Shown: piece after piece, positions 12,301 to 23,264 of the stretch
How positions within the stretch are numbered: the first letter of the stretch is position 1
Layout of the letters: each line of letters begins with the position of its first letter
Assembly: GCA_016801885.1 (NCBI GenBank)
Contig: CM028882.1
Location: 19,361,047-19,425,046 of the forward strand
Length of the DNA: 64,000 bases
Reading direction: 5' to 3'
Origin: Toxotes chatareus
Lineage: Eukaryota > Chordata > Actinopteri > Toxotidae
The notes under the pieces: generated by a model
Told to the model about the DNA's origin: nothing
Seen by the model: only the letters and a program-made list of their open reading frames with translations
Databases searched by the model: none
Position numbers and translations under genes: made by a program

Positions 12301-14640
12301 GTAAGTGTTGTTTGTGTTTTCTGTGTTTTGTAACTTTAGTAGAGCATAAGGAGCCGTAGCATCTGCTAGCAGAGTTGGTTCAGTGCAGGTGAGAGGTGCA
12401 CCGTGAGACATGTGAACAGATGGAAACACGAGTTAATTTAATTGGTAAGCCGATCTGTTGTTGTTCTCTGGCTGTAACGGTGAAATTATTCCGTGGGCCG
12501 TTGTGTTTGCTCTGAACGATATGTGGCTGATTAACCTGGCTAAAACAGGCTAATTTAGCTAACAGCTGGCTACGAAACGGAACAACTACAAAACAAGTCT
12601 CTGCGTTTGGCTACTTCACATGCTAGCACCAGTTGACTAGTTTCTAGAAAATGCCTAAACTTTTTTCAGACTTTTTTTTTTTGTTTGTTTGATTTTATGT
12701 CATGGAAAATTATTCTTATGCTGTACAAGCCATACCATTATTCGTAGTGCGCATGCCCAAATGTCCAAAAAACTCTATTATTGCGATGGGAATAAACTGG
12801 ATAATTCTGGCCTGACAGTAACATGTTAGCCTGAATTAATTATGCCACATTTGAAGAACAGAGCCCCAGTCAACTTGTTTGCGCTGTTTGTTGTAAACTT
12901 AGAGTATATGGGACTTTGTTTGTTAACTTTAGTAAATGGCTGCTATGAGCCAGAGTTGAAGGTGTATTTACTTCTAGTCCTGTCTGCTTTGCAGTATTTC
13001 CACTTGTTGGTTATGAAGGGGGAAACTGATCGTGCACATCTCTATGCTTGTTGCTGACAATGCTGGTTAATGTTCCAACTATAATTCTTATTCCATTTAT
13101 GTGTAGGCAGCACTTTGTAAAGTTGAAATGCTGTGTAAGACTGGAGCAGAACATAGATCCAGTTTTGTGTTTTACAAGAAAACTAAATAAATGCCAAAAA
13201 AATAGCAAAAGGCAATACAAAGCAAACGTGATTACCTGGAGGAGTGTTTTCTTTCCTTTATGTTGACATATCAGCAACAGTGAAAGGAGATAGCCAGCTA
13301 GGCTTATATGCTCAAAGCTAATCTGTCTGAGTGAGGTTTCCTTAGTTTAAAGGTTCTTTTGAACAGTGTGCCACACCTTCCACTCTAAGTTTAAATGTTG
13401 GATTCCCGTTGTGGAGATTTGAAGTCTTCTGTGGAAAGATGAAGAGAATATTTGGTTGACAGACTACTGTCAGTGGACTTATATAAACAGTATGTTTTCC
13501 AGTGTGTTATCATTTGTCTGTGGCCTGTGTCCTCACCTTTACTTTCAACTCACTATCATCTTTACTCGAGATTCACAGAGATGTGAGAGAACAGTTGCAA
13601 AGCTGTGTCTGATTACCTTTTCGTTATCTGCTTGCTTTTTGATACAGTATGTTAGATCAGAAAATATTATTCATGCTTTTCTCCTTTGTACAGGCATCAA
13701 GACAAAGTGTGCATAATGTGCCACCAAGTCTTTTGGGTTTTTATGTGCTCTGTTGTTAAAAGTGAACCCTATTGAAATAAATCATTGATGTTATTCCTGG
13801 GTCGGTGGCCTGTAGTCTAATCAGTTATTTGTAAACATATACACATAATACACAAGTCAGAAACTAGCACTAAAGCAGAATGCAAAATAGAGAGCTGCTC
13901 TGTAGACAACACAGATCAGAACATCTGACATAGCACATTAGCTTTCAAACAATCATGTCAGAGGTAACATGTTTTTGAATCAGATAACTTCTTCATAGAA
14001 TTTCCTCTTTTGTTTTTTTTTTTTTTTGGTCCCTTTAACCCCCACAGTATCTTTTCTGTGCCTCCCTCTTTGAATATGCTGCCTTTGTTATGTGATAATG
14101 TGATATAGCACATCAACTCTTTTTCTCAAACCTTAATATTATATTTCAGAAAGGTGTAATAATTTCTTTTGATTTTATCTGAGGTGCTTGTTATTACAGG
14201 TGGGGTGCTGCACCTCAGCTGTAATACTCTGTGGGAAACCCTGGTGACAATACAGATAAATATTGTATCATAGGAAGAAGAAGGGCAACAACTGCCATGT
14301 ACGTGAAGAACACAGGATGTCTAACTAAAGCTGTATAGTAGCCTGCGTTCCTGGTTTGGCTTTCACAGTAGATTAGGCGTTAAGTTTTGGTGGTCAGTTC
14401 AGATGGTCATGTTTTGCACGGAATGTTTGTTTTTTCTGGCTCTTTCTAAATTCTAGTAATCATTTCAACTCCAGTTTGATTTACTGTAGGGCCGTCACAT
14501 TTTATTGGAAATCTGAGCATTCATTGAACGTGGAACTAAATTAAATATTCAAACTGCAATGGCCTGTTAGGATTTAAAATTTACTGTCTACAAGCGCCGC
14601 TTGAAATAGTTTTCCTTGTAGTCCAGTAGAGGGCGCTCTT
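12301..14640. other. Non-coding sequence, possible intron
   Basis: The 12,301-12,620 part has more CpG than average, as expected just downstream of a promoter. Homopolymer T tracts occur at 12,669-12,680 and 14,014-14,027. No supported exon. Confidence 0.45.
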
Positions 14641-14653
14641 AAACTCACTGTTT

Positions 14654-15005
14654 TAGACAGGTAACAAAATTTAAAGGAAAACCCACATAAAGCATCTTAG
14701 TGAGGTTTTGGGCCACCATGCCCCACTAGAACAGCTTCAGTGCACCTTGGCATTGTTTCTACAAGTCTCTGAAGCTTTAATGGAGGGATGAACGCCATTC
14801 TTCTAAAAGATATTTCCATATTTTGGGTTTTGATGATGGTTGTCTAGAGCACTGTCTAACCCATCAGTCCAAAATAACTCATAGGTGATCAAAATGGTTG
14901 AGATTTGGTGACTGTGAAGGCCATAGCATATGATTCACATCATTTTCATGCTCATCAAACCAGTGACTCTTCGTGCACTATGGATGGGGGCAGTGTCATC
15001 CTGCT
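14654..15005 (-). pseudogene. Tc1-like transposase, decayed 3' part
   Basis: Read on the minus strand, this matches the C-terminal half of fish Tc1-type DD34E transposases. A 'QDD-APIH'-like block (second catalytic Asp) is at about 14,980-15,003, a 'WPSQSP-LN' block at about 14,895-14,935, then a 'LVETMPR' block and a 'GHGGP' ending near 14,705. In the last catalytic motif the Glu codon is GAT (Asp) at 14,888-14,890, and the usual Trp codon shortly after it is a TGA stop at 14,879-14,881. A residue or more is also lost after the APIH block. The 5' half of the gene and the second terminal repeat are not visible. It is an old inactive DNA-transposon fossil. Confidence 0.8.
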
Positions 15006-16740
15006 TCTCCAATTTTTCACACCTGTGTATAGTATGACCTATTCCATGTCATATTAACCGACCAAGAAGCTAAATTAATTAATAAAAATGGAGGAGGAAT
15101 GTATGAATTTGATTCTAATCAGTTTTGTACATATGTGCCAGATCACATTTGTTTGAACTTGAAATTTTTTGGGAAGATAATAATGAAAATAGGTAATAGG
15201 ACTCTGATATGTTAGTCGTTGTTTTAGCTATTTACTCCAGCATTCTGAATTTGAAATGAAACAAGATTCTGAGTTTAAATTCCTCTAAGGTACCTTTACT
15301 TTAAGGTTACTTTGAGGTTGGTAGGACTTGAAGCCCATTTTAAATATACTGATTCTAGCGTATTTTAATATTTTTTAAGCTTTGTCAGAATTTTTTTATA
15401 ATTTATTACCAGGGAGCCTCTTGTCATAGGACCAAACTGTGTTAACAGTATGTGAGAAGAGAAACACATTTCTAATCAGTTAAACAAGGTTTTAGTTATG
15501 CATGAAAAATGGCATAAAAACTGATGAATCATTTTAAAACAGTCTTGGTAAGTGAACATTATAGTCTGATTGCATTATTTAGTGGAGTGGGGTATCCTAT
15601 ATGTGACTGAAGCCTGGCCTCACAGAGTCCAATGCCTCCATAGTTGTCTGTGTGCCTTCCTGTCACACCACCAATATTTTGTCGCTGGTTTTCTAGTTTT
15701 TTGCTTTTTCTCCTATAGATCTGTCCATCTTTGAGTTCCCCCTCCCTCTTCTTCCATTACTGTATACGTCAACTGAATTTAACCATGCTTTTAAAAGGCA
15801 TGCTGGAATTTTGTATCACATAAAACTGCATTCAACTGAGAATAATGGAGGAAAGAAACACCAATACTGTGACAGAATGACGTCCCAGGATCACACTATT
15901 GTGTACAGACTGAACAGCTTTCTTATATCATTAGATGTCTGAACTCGATTTCTTTCTGTAACAGCTTCGGCTAGACTGACAGATTATATTGTAAGAAAAA
16001 ATTACAAAAGTTTTGATTCTTGAGCCAAACTTTCTGGGTATCTTTCATGTTTTCTTTTATACAAAAGTAAAACCCAGGGGGTGTCTCAAATCACTCAGTA
16101 CTGCACTGGAAGGCATTCCCAAAGGTGTATCAGTGTGTGCAAGTGCAAATGTAAAGTACTATAGAACAAATGTGGTCACCATATGGTTGAACTTTTGTAG
16201 AAATTATAAAATCAAAATTCAAATTTAGTAAAAGTGACTTAACTGATTCAAGAATCAACACAGACATCCAGTGTCAGTGTTTTCCCACATAGGGCCATCT
16301 GTGTCAGTTTTATCTCGGCTGCCACACAATCATAAAGAATGAAAATTTCATTATGAGACCTTCAAACATAACGCAAAGCTGCACCAACTGGCACACGATT
16401 GGAGAAAAACCACTGCTGTCAGGGATCTTGTGGGGATGAGTTTTACAAGGCAGAGAAGTGAATATTCAGAAGCATTTTTAATGGACACTTTAAGCTCTGT
16501 TCAGATAGAATTATTGAATACACATCATTAATTAGGAGAGATTTAGTTGAGCAGAGTCCTTGTACACTACAGTGTTGACAGTATTTTAGCCAGTGCCAAA
16601 TCACAGTAGGTGGATTTTAAAAGACGGCTACACACAAACTCAAAAATATATGAAGATAGCCTGCAGTCTGGATAGAAAGCTTACTGGTAGCTGAAATAGC
16701 AACTGCTATAACAGGAAAGCACAAACAGTCAGAGGTCAAG
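15006..16740. other. Non-coding sequence, no gene seen
   Basis: The 5' half of the Tc1 element that should follow 15,005 is absent. The sequence changes to ordinary AT-rich DNA with no recognised feature. Confidence 0.5.
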
Positions 16741-16870
16741 CTCAAAGCGTAAGGTGTCTCTTTGGACAGGACTTAATTATTAGAGCACTAATGAGCTGAT
16801 AAACCGCATTAGGGGCTGTAATTAATATTTTGTGGGGGGAAAAATAATCAAAAGTGTGCTTCAAAGAAGA
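16741..16870. promoter_or_regulatory. Candidate conserved non-coding element
   Basis: A compact block with two TAATTA homeodomain-type cores (around 16,773 and 16,819) and a balanced, non-repetitive composition between AT-rich flanks. It looks like vertebrate developmental enhancer sequence, but conservation cannot be seen from one genome. Confidence 0.2.
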
Positions 16871-19778
16871 TTAAATTTAAATTCATGCAATACTTAAATC
16901 ATTCCAACTATTACAAAGAAATAGGTTTATTTTAGAGCCAGTTATTTAAGCTTGAAACCCTCTGATCCATCCCTAACCAAACAAACAGGTGACAGGGGTG
17001 ACAAATGCACATTAACCATGATAAACAGCTTGGCTTGCCCACGTTCGGACTCTCCCCCACAGACACACACTGAGGCACCTCTTGCAGGAGAGCTGCAAGC
17101 TCAGCTACAAGATAGCACCCCACACAACAGCTCTCTCAAAGGGCCATAAATGTGTTTCTAGCGACTGTCAAAGCTCCACCTGACTCCCTGTCATTACTGG
17201 TTAGTTGTGACTACCAGCTCTGTGTTCTCCTGTCTGTGCCACACTGAGCAGTGGTCAGTCAGTTCCCCTTGTGTCCTGCCTATTATCTTACGCACAGCCT
17301 AGCCAGGAGAGTGTAGTTACCCTTTGAAGGCCCCGTGATGCTGATTAGGTGTGCTGTCACAGTTATTGCTATCCAGAGTCTAACAGTTTATCTTTTTAGG
17401 AAGCATCCTAGCCAAGTGTCAAAGATGTTGGAATTTTACATCCACCTGGGATCCAGCTGAGGTCTCATCAGGTAGAATATCTGAGCACACCTACAGATAT
17501 GTGGGGGCACAGAGGTTTGAAAATACAGCAGCAAACTGACCACTGTGCACACAGTGTAACTGGAATCATTACAGAGTAATATGATGATTAAGGTGATGGT
17601 GGTTGTTGTTGTTATAATGGCACAATGTCCTTATTTCCTCAGGTATGGTGGATGTAGAATCCATACAGGAAAGAAGTTCAATGCATGGATTCAGTGAATT
17701 TGATGAGAAGAGGTGAAGGCGTATTTCATATGAGTTAATGTCCCTCAGTTCTCTCTCTCTGCCATGTGTATGGGCTGAAATGCAGCGATACTATAATTTT
17801 ATTTCCCCCCTCGTTGCCATAAATCTGTAGATATACATTTACTTCCTGTGCGCAGAATTACTGGGAGTATAAATCCTTGAGATAAGCTTCCTCTCTGATG
17901 GTTGTGCTGCTGCTTTAAGGAGATTGTTTTTCAAAAACACTGACATATGACAGTGTCCAGTGTATACATCCTTAACAAATATTTTGAGTAGGATCGTACT
18001 TGACAAATAATTAGCCTCACAGAAAGAAAATAATTACAGGAGGTTTCTCGACCATACATCTCCTATTTCCAAATAAGTAGTTTTAAATAGGCTTTTGTGA
18101 ACACACACACAAATATGGACAGGAAATCGAGTCTTAAACATTTAATTAGCATGTCAATAGCAATTGACTGATCCGAAATCCTACCTGATCTTGATTAGTG
18201 TTACTGCCTCAAACATCTTATTGACAATAAACCATTCGCTTTAGCATCACATTAATAGCTGAATGGCCAAACTGATGAAGACTCTGATGCCTTAAAGAAT
18301 CTGATATCAACTTCCTAAAGTGTGAGAAACAGGGCATCTAGTAGTATGGCAGCACTGTAGAAGCACGCTGCCAATGTAGTACACAGTATAATGCAAGCAG
18401 CTCAGCTTAGTATATGTACAATAAATGTATAGTGCTTATAATCATAATTGCAGCGTTTTCATAAAATGTTTCACATCAACAAATTGGCAGTAGCATCTGC
18501 AGTCTGCTATTGCCTCATCAGTCAGAGATAGTTGTTATCATTTGTAATTTGGCACAAACCTATTGCAGTATCCACTATGCAAAACAGCATGAGTACATTA
18601 GCTGTTTTGTTTTTAAATGACCATTATACGTGTAATGTAATAGCTGCAGCAGCGACCCAGTCAGGGCTAAGGAGTCATTTGGAAATCAAATCCAAAAAGA
18701 TTTCTGCTTAAGTAACCAAATGCAACAAGGGTGCATTACTTACTAATCAGTAAGTTATTTTCTATTTTCAAGGTTTCTTTTTAGGCAAAACCCTTTTTTC
18801 TAAACCCTCCTGTTGTGTGGGATGAGGCAAAAATGAGCAACCAGTGAAAGCGAGAGAAATTGAAAGCACGACTGAGGCCTAATATAATGTTTTTGAGCTC
18901 CGACAGGATCAGAGGTATCATGCCATTTCACCCTCTGATGGAGAGGAGAGAAGGCAAACCTGTATGTGTGTCATGTTGCTACAGGAGATAATCCACATTT
19001 CAAGTGCCTGCGTGTGCGCAGGGGTGTGTAGCAACAGTTGGCAGTAAAATGGATTGACTTTATTAGAGGGAAAAGTAATGTCCATCTGCACTGGTTTGCT
19101 GAAAGAGTGTCATGTAGTGTATAAATGAGTGTGTACGTCTGTGTGTGTACGCATCTGTGTACGTCATAGTTGATAGAAAAGAGTTCGCTCGCTGCAATCG
19201 AATGAGCTCTGAGTCAGAGGTTTTCTCTCCCTCCCCTCACATCTTATCCCTCTCCTCTCTCATTTGTCTTTGCTCGCTGTATTGATGTCTTCCCTATTAC
19301 CTCTGATTTGGCTTGTCTGGTGGTGAATACCTAATCATGCTGAAGATGCCACACTTTAATTTCTTGAAGGCTTTATTCTTATCCCACTCCTTTCCTCTCA
19401 TGTCATCGTTGGGGTGACACTTACTCATTGCTGGAAGGGGGGATGTGCCACATACAATTCATACAGCCATAAAAAAGCCCATGCATGTTATGACCATCTT
19501 TGCTCACCCACCCACACATTTGCATGCATGTTTTGTAGAAAATGCAGTGTAAATTAATTTCTTTATACCCATAAGACCAGACATATAAGTATCTAAATAC
19601 CCTTATTTTGTTCAGTATAGATTTTTTTTTGGTTCTTTTTTTTTAATATTCCCTCATTTTCCTCAGATTGGCTTATCTGGCTTTACTCAGAGATTTCCGA
19701 ATGGGTGCTTTGATATTGTTTGTTAAGATAATCCTCAACTTCAGGCTTCTAACGTTCCTTTTGTTTCTTTTAAGACAG
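16871..19778. other. Non-coding sequence, possible intron
   Basis: No supported exon or transposon. Positions 17,209-17,280 share a diverged motif, including ACTGAGCAGTGGTCAGT, with 30,219-30,292. A pyrimidine-rich stretch is at about 19,220-19,265. Confidence 0.5.
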
Positions 19779-19784
19779 CTCTGA

Positions 19785-19840
19785 ATGTCTAGACACCGGT
19801 CGTCTTCATCAGACAAACCCTGCTGCTGCTTCAGAATAAG
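19785..19840 (+). CDS. Candidate first coding exon, partial
   Basis: A pyrimidine-rich tract and AG acceptor end at 19,778. The exon has 6 untranslated bases, a TGA in frame directly before an ATG at 19,785, 18 whole codons and two bases (AG), then a GTAGGA donor at 19,841. The peptide begins MSRHRSSSSDKPCCCFRI. The Arg/Ser-rich start followed by Cys-Cys-Cys-Phe could be a lipid-modified, membrane-facing N-terminus; this is inference. The next exon would have to continue in the phase left by two bases, and I could not find it in this window, so the following intron would exceed 44 kb if the call is right. The protein is not recognised. A chance pairing of splice sites remains possible. Confidence 0.35.
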
Positions 19841-20519
19841 GTAGGACAAACATCAGTCTTCTTGTTGCAGACAGTGCACAACAACATGTATGTGTGCAAG
19901 CCCTTTGTAACCTCTACTAGTGGATGTACAGGGGGCTCCGCTGCCCTTGAGGGTGTTCAGAAGGCCTCTTGGTCAGGGGTCCACAGCTGTTCTATGGAAA
20001 ATGTACTGAATATGTCTCTTAGTTGCCATGTTACAAGGGACCATAGCAACAGCACACACACATACACAGTCATCATGATCACAGGGAGTGATCTGGGGAA
20101 AAAACATCCCCTGAATTTTGAGTATGGTCTGAAAATCACAAGCGGAATGATAGTTGCTGTGTTATCATGCTAGCTGTGCTTCTTTGTTACTGATCATACA
20201 TGCGTTACACTGAAAAGAAAACTGGACGCCTGCCCTCTGGTGAACTTCGTAGTACATTCGGGATGCCTCCCTCTTTCTGACTGTGTGTGCACTATTCTAA
20301 ATACAGCTGAACAACAAATTTTGGATGGAGAGTATGAATATAGCCCTTGGTTTTATAAACCAAGTAGGTTTAGTATTGTACTGTTAATCTTGTCAGTACC
20401 AAATTGTCTGGTTGACTTTGCTGGTTCTTTTGATAAAGGTGTGCCTGACTGGTTTCCAGTTGCAGTGACTGGAGGAATAAATGCAGTGTATGGTGCAGTG
20501 TTGTTTTACTCTTTGCCCA
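19841..20519. other. Non-coding sequence, probable intron
   Basis: Nothing recognised. The long plus frame 20,240-20,725 crosses into the SINE-like element and has no splice or family support, so I treat it as a chance frame. Confidence 0.5.
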
Positions 20520-20716
20520 CCCTGTTAGCTCAGTTGGTAAAGCAAGAGACTCAATCTCTCTGGGTCGTGGCGGTGCCGCCCAGAGTGGGGCTCACCACCT
20601 GTGGGAGGTGCCGTAGGACTTCGGTGCATTGTGTACTGGGTGGCAGTCGCCCCCACGACCTGGGCCCCGACCCCGATAAGCGGCAGATGATGGGCATGAT
20701 GGCATGCCATGACTTT
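20520..20716 (+). mobile_element. SINE-like element with tRNA-type head and Rex3/RTE ends
   Basis: The 5' part holds a perfect RNA polymerase III A box, TAGCTCAGTTGG, at 20,526-20,537, and a degenerate B-box-like gggtcgtggc at 20,562-20,571. The middle, with caccacctgtgggaggtgcc and a cattgtg/gggtggcag block, resembles the 5' untranslated part of fish RTE elements. The end, gaccccgataagcggcagatgatgg, is the Rex3/RTE 3' terminus. So the element looks like a tRNA promoter joined to RTE 5' and 3' ends, probably mobilised by Rex3 enzymes. There is no coding capacity. A possible target duplication (actctttg before, actttttg after) has one mismatch and is not secure. Confidence 0.65.
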
Positions 20717-21836
20717 TTGAGTTAAGGCTGGTGAATTTATGCTTAACCGAGTTAGGACATTAAGTAAGCACATGAGCTTTTCCTTTACATTCAGGATTGT
20801 TGATTATCATGTACTTCTTAACTGGCAGTGCAAAGACAAGATTTGAAGTTAATTACGCATAAAAATTAAGTTGTTTCAACTACTTTTTCTTTGATATTTA
20901 TAACAAAGTGAAGTTCCCCTGCTGCCTGTAAAGAAGTTGATTGATCTTAGGATGCCTCATTAGTTCAGTAGTTAAGTCGCTGAAATTAAGTGAACTTGAA
21001 AAAACAAGTTGGGGAAGTCATGACATTAAGTTGAATCAAACTGGTCAGTTGTGTTGACAAATGTTTCTTTCAGATTTGCTTTCCTTTTGCATTTTCTCAG
21101 TTTTAGGAACGAGTTCTTCTTTGACAAACTTTCAGCTACAGCTGCTCCTGTTGGAGCCACTTTGTAACAGAGCCAATACAAAGACAACATGTGAGGCTTC
21201 TCCCGGTGACTTTGTGAAATTGTACATGTAGGGGGATAGGGAGTAAATTTGCTAACCTCCATCATGTTTGTATTTGTTTTCATTATCGTAAGAAGACACA
21301 ACCATGACTTAATTTCACACAAATTGACACAAAAAGACACATAGCAGCTTTCCATCGGGATGGGTTCTTTGTTCAAACTCCAAAATACTGGTCTCTGGAG
21401 AGTTTTTAGTCTGAAAAAAATGCCTGCTGGGAAGTCTGCTAATGTGCTTTTAAACTTTTTTAAACAAAATTTTGAATGAACTCTCAAAATACATATTCAA
21501 CTCTTCATATCTAGCCAAAAGATCCCATGTCAGAAGAACACTCATGTTTATAGCTTCTGAAGTTGTTTGAAGAATAAAAGTTAAAAGTTAAATTAAGTTG
21601 AAATTAATTAAACTTTATATTTATATAAATATATATATACATTTTAATGAGAATAGATACGATTTCAGTAAATTCCTGCATGATGTTTTACAGTGTACCA
21701 AGGCAATGTTTTCAAGTCAACTACCTGTAAAATGTCAACTTTATGCATTAGTTGTTTTATTTGCACTTGGAGTAGCCTTTAGTACATGTACTAAGAACAA
21801 AAAGGACATTTTGGTGCACTTTGGTTGATACTTTGG
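20717..21836. other. Non-coding sequence, no gene seen
   Basis: The minus frame at 21,026-21,487 (153 codons) is the longest here but has no splice sites, domain or family resemblance. An AT-rich patch lies at 21,600-21,645. Confidence 0.5.
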
Positions 21837-21844
21837 GTTCACAG
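21837..21844. repeat. 8-bp target site duplication, left copy
   Basis: GTTCACAG lies directly before the left terminal repeat. The identical word at 23,257-23,264 lies directly after the right terminal repeat. An 8-bp duplication is the hallmark of hAT transposition. Confidence 0.93.
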
Positions 21845-22169
21845 TAGGGCTGGGCGATATGGACCAAAAGTCATATCCCGATATCTTCAGGCTGAATATC
21901 GATTTACGATATATATCCCGATATTTTTATCACAAAGTGAGAGCAAATGTTCAGTCAAAGTCAAAGCCAAATATGACATGTCACATGTCACGATTAATTT
22001 ATTTAACCTCTATTTAACAATCAGTTTTTCAACAGAGACCTGGTCGAAATAGCAGCATAAAAGACAAAGTAAAACACCAATAGCCAAGTGTAATATGTGA
22101 CCGAAACACTGCATCCTCAGCCACCCATTCAGCTCTGGAAGCGGTGCTGAGAGCTCCAGGTTAGCAGCT

Positions 22170-23165
22170 TGCTTGGATCAGATCGGATCAGATCAGATCA
22201 GAATCAGAAAAAACTTTATTAATTCCCGTAGGGAATTTTTTTTTGAAATCACGAGATAGCAATGAATGCACTCGGGTGCGGAGTCTGTAACCGGGCTATT
22301 GCAGAGTGAATGACGTCACACGCGGTGTTTGGGTTTGCAGAGGGGGGAACATAAACTGCCACCATGATAACATGAGAAAACTCCCTGGGCAGATAATATG
22401 GACGAATTCCGACAGCACACAGTTCAACATCCGGGCCACAGATGCGCTCCTTCATGGTGATGTGAGCGGGTTACACCACCGATTATTCACCAGAATGGCA
22501 AGCCCTCCCCTTTGCGCTTACCGCTCCTGACGCAGTCTCTGTCGGCACGGACCGTGTGGAAGCCCCTGATGGTAGCGTTATCATCAGGAACATCCTGGTG
22601 TAGCCATGTCTCCGTGAAGCACATCACACTACACTCACGATACTCCCTCTGACTCTGGGCCAGCGCCATCAGCTCGTCCATCTTATTTGCGAGGGACCTC
22701 ACGTTCCCCATGATGATAGAGGGAGACACGGCTTAATACTTCTCCTTTGATGTTTCAGAGCCTCCCTCTTCCTCCGTAACTTTTTGTTTCCTCTGCATCC
22801 CCGGTGTGTCTTGCGCCAAATTTCATCAGGGATCTGCTCTTGCCTTGTCAGTGAAAAAGCCGGCTTGAGGTCTAACAGCTGATCCCTGGTGTAAACAATG
22901 CGGGCCGTGTGGTGTTGTTGCGTCGCCACGCTGATGAAAAAAAAGTAACGCAACGGCAAACAAAAGCCCCAAAAATCTCACAACCCACATGTCTCAGTGT
23001 GATGAAAAGAAAGTAATCCAACGTATTAAAGAAAAATAACGAAAAGTGCCTCAAAGATAAGAAAAGTAGAATAAAAGTGAAAGAAAATCGGGAGCTGCCG
23101 TAACAGGCTGCACACGTAGTGACGCATGCGCACTGGATGGATCAAGGATCACAGCGCAAGTTTGA
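22170..23165 (-). pseudogene. L2-clade LINE, endonuclease region only, RT deleted
   Basis: Read on the minus strand, the element starts near 23,165. It has a short basic region at 22,699-22,959 with 'RIVYTRDQLL' and 'PDEIWRKTHRGCRG'. The AP-endonuclease region follows, with 'MGNVRSLANKMDEL' and 'CFTETWLHQDV' at 22,487-22,729, where ETW is the conserved endonuclease Glu motif. Its continuation has 'VAVYVPPSANPNTACD' at 22,249-22,455. The frame shifts at least twice, near 22,700 and near 22,500. It ends at 'AFIAIS', where the conserved GDFN should follow but a TGA intervenes. The sequence then jumps to a poly-A stretch, a short hairpin, AATAAAGT and a TCTGAT/GATCA tail at 22,170-22,245. The reverse transcriptase is entirely missing. 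It is inactive, and more GC-rich than its host element. Confidence 0.88.
22172..22208 (-). repeat. Short tandem tail (GATCA/GAATCA units)
   Basis: Several tandem 5-6-base units on the plus strand form the 3' tail of the LINE. L2-clade elements often end in short tandem repeats instead of poly-A. Confidence 0.75.
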
Positions 23166-23256
23166 ACTATATCGATATATACGATATGGCCTAATTTCAT
23201 ATCCCATTTAAAAATATATCGATATATCTTTTATATCGATATATCGCCCAGCCCTA

Positions 23257-23264
23257 GTTCACAG
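23257..23264. repeat. 8-bp target site duplication, right copy
   Basis: GTTCACAG, identical to 21,837-21,844, directly follows the right terminal inverted repeat of the hAT element. Confidence 0.93.

Larger units (their letters stand above)
21845..23256. mobile_element. Complete non-autonomous hAT element with nested LINE
   Basis: Perfect 16-bp terminal inverted repeats: TAGGGCTGGGCGATAT at 21,845-21,860 and its exact reverse complement at 23,241-23,256. They are flanked by identical 8-bp duplications, so both ends are precisely defined. The subterminal DNA on each side is rich in ATATCG-type motifs. The centre (about 22,170-23,165) is an L2-type LINE in minus orientation. No transposase frame is present, so movement would have depended on an enzyme encoded elsewhere. 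Intact ends and matching duplications suggest insertion was not very ancient. A truncated relative of the left end is at 37,082. Confidence 0.93.

Noticed and set aside
20240..20725. 161-codon plus-strand frame, longest in the window
   Set aside because: It runs from unique AT-rich DNA into the tRNA-headed RTE-like element. It has no domain and no splice support, so it is accidental.
21026..21487. 153-codon minus-strand frame
   Set aside because: No domain, no acceptor or donor, ordinary intergenic composition.
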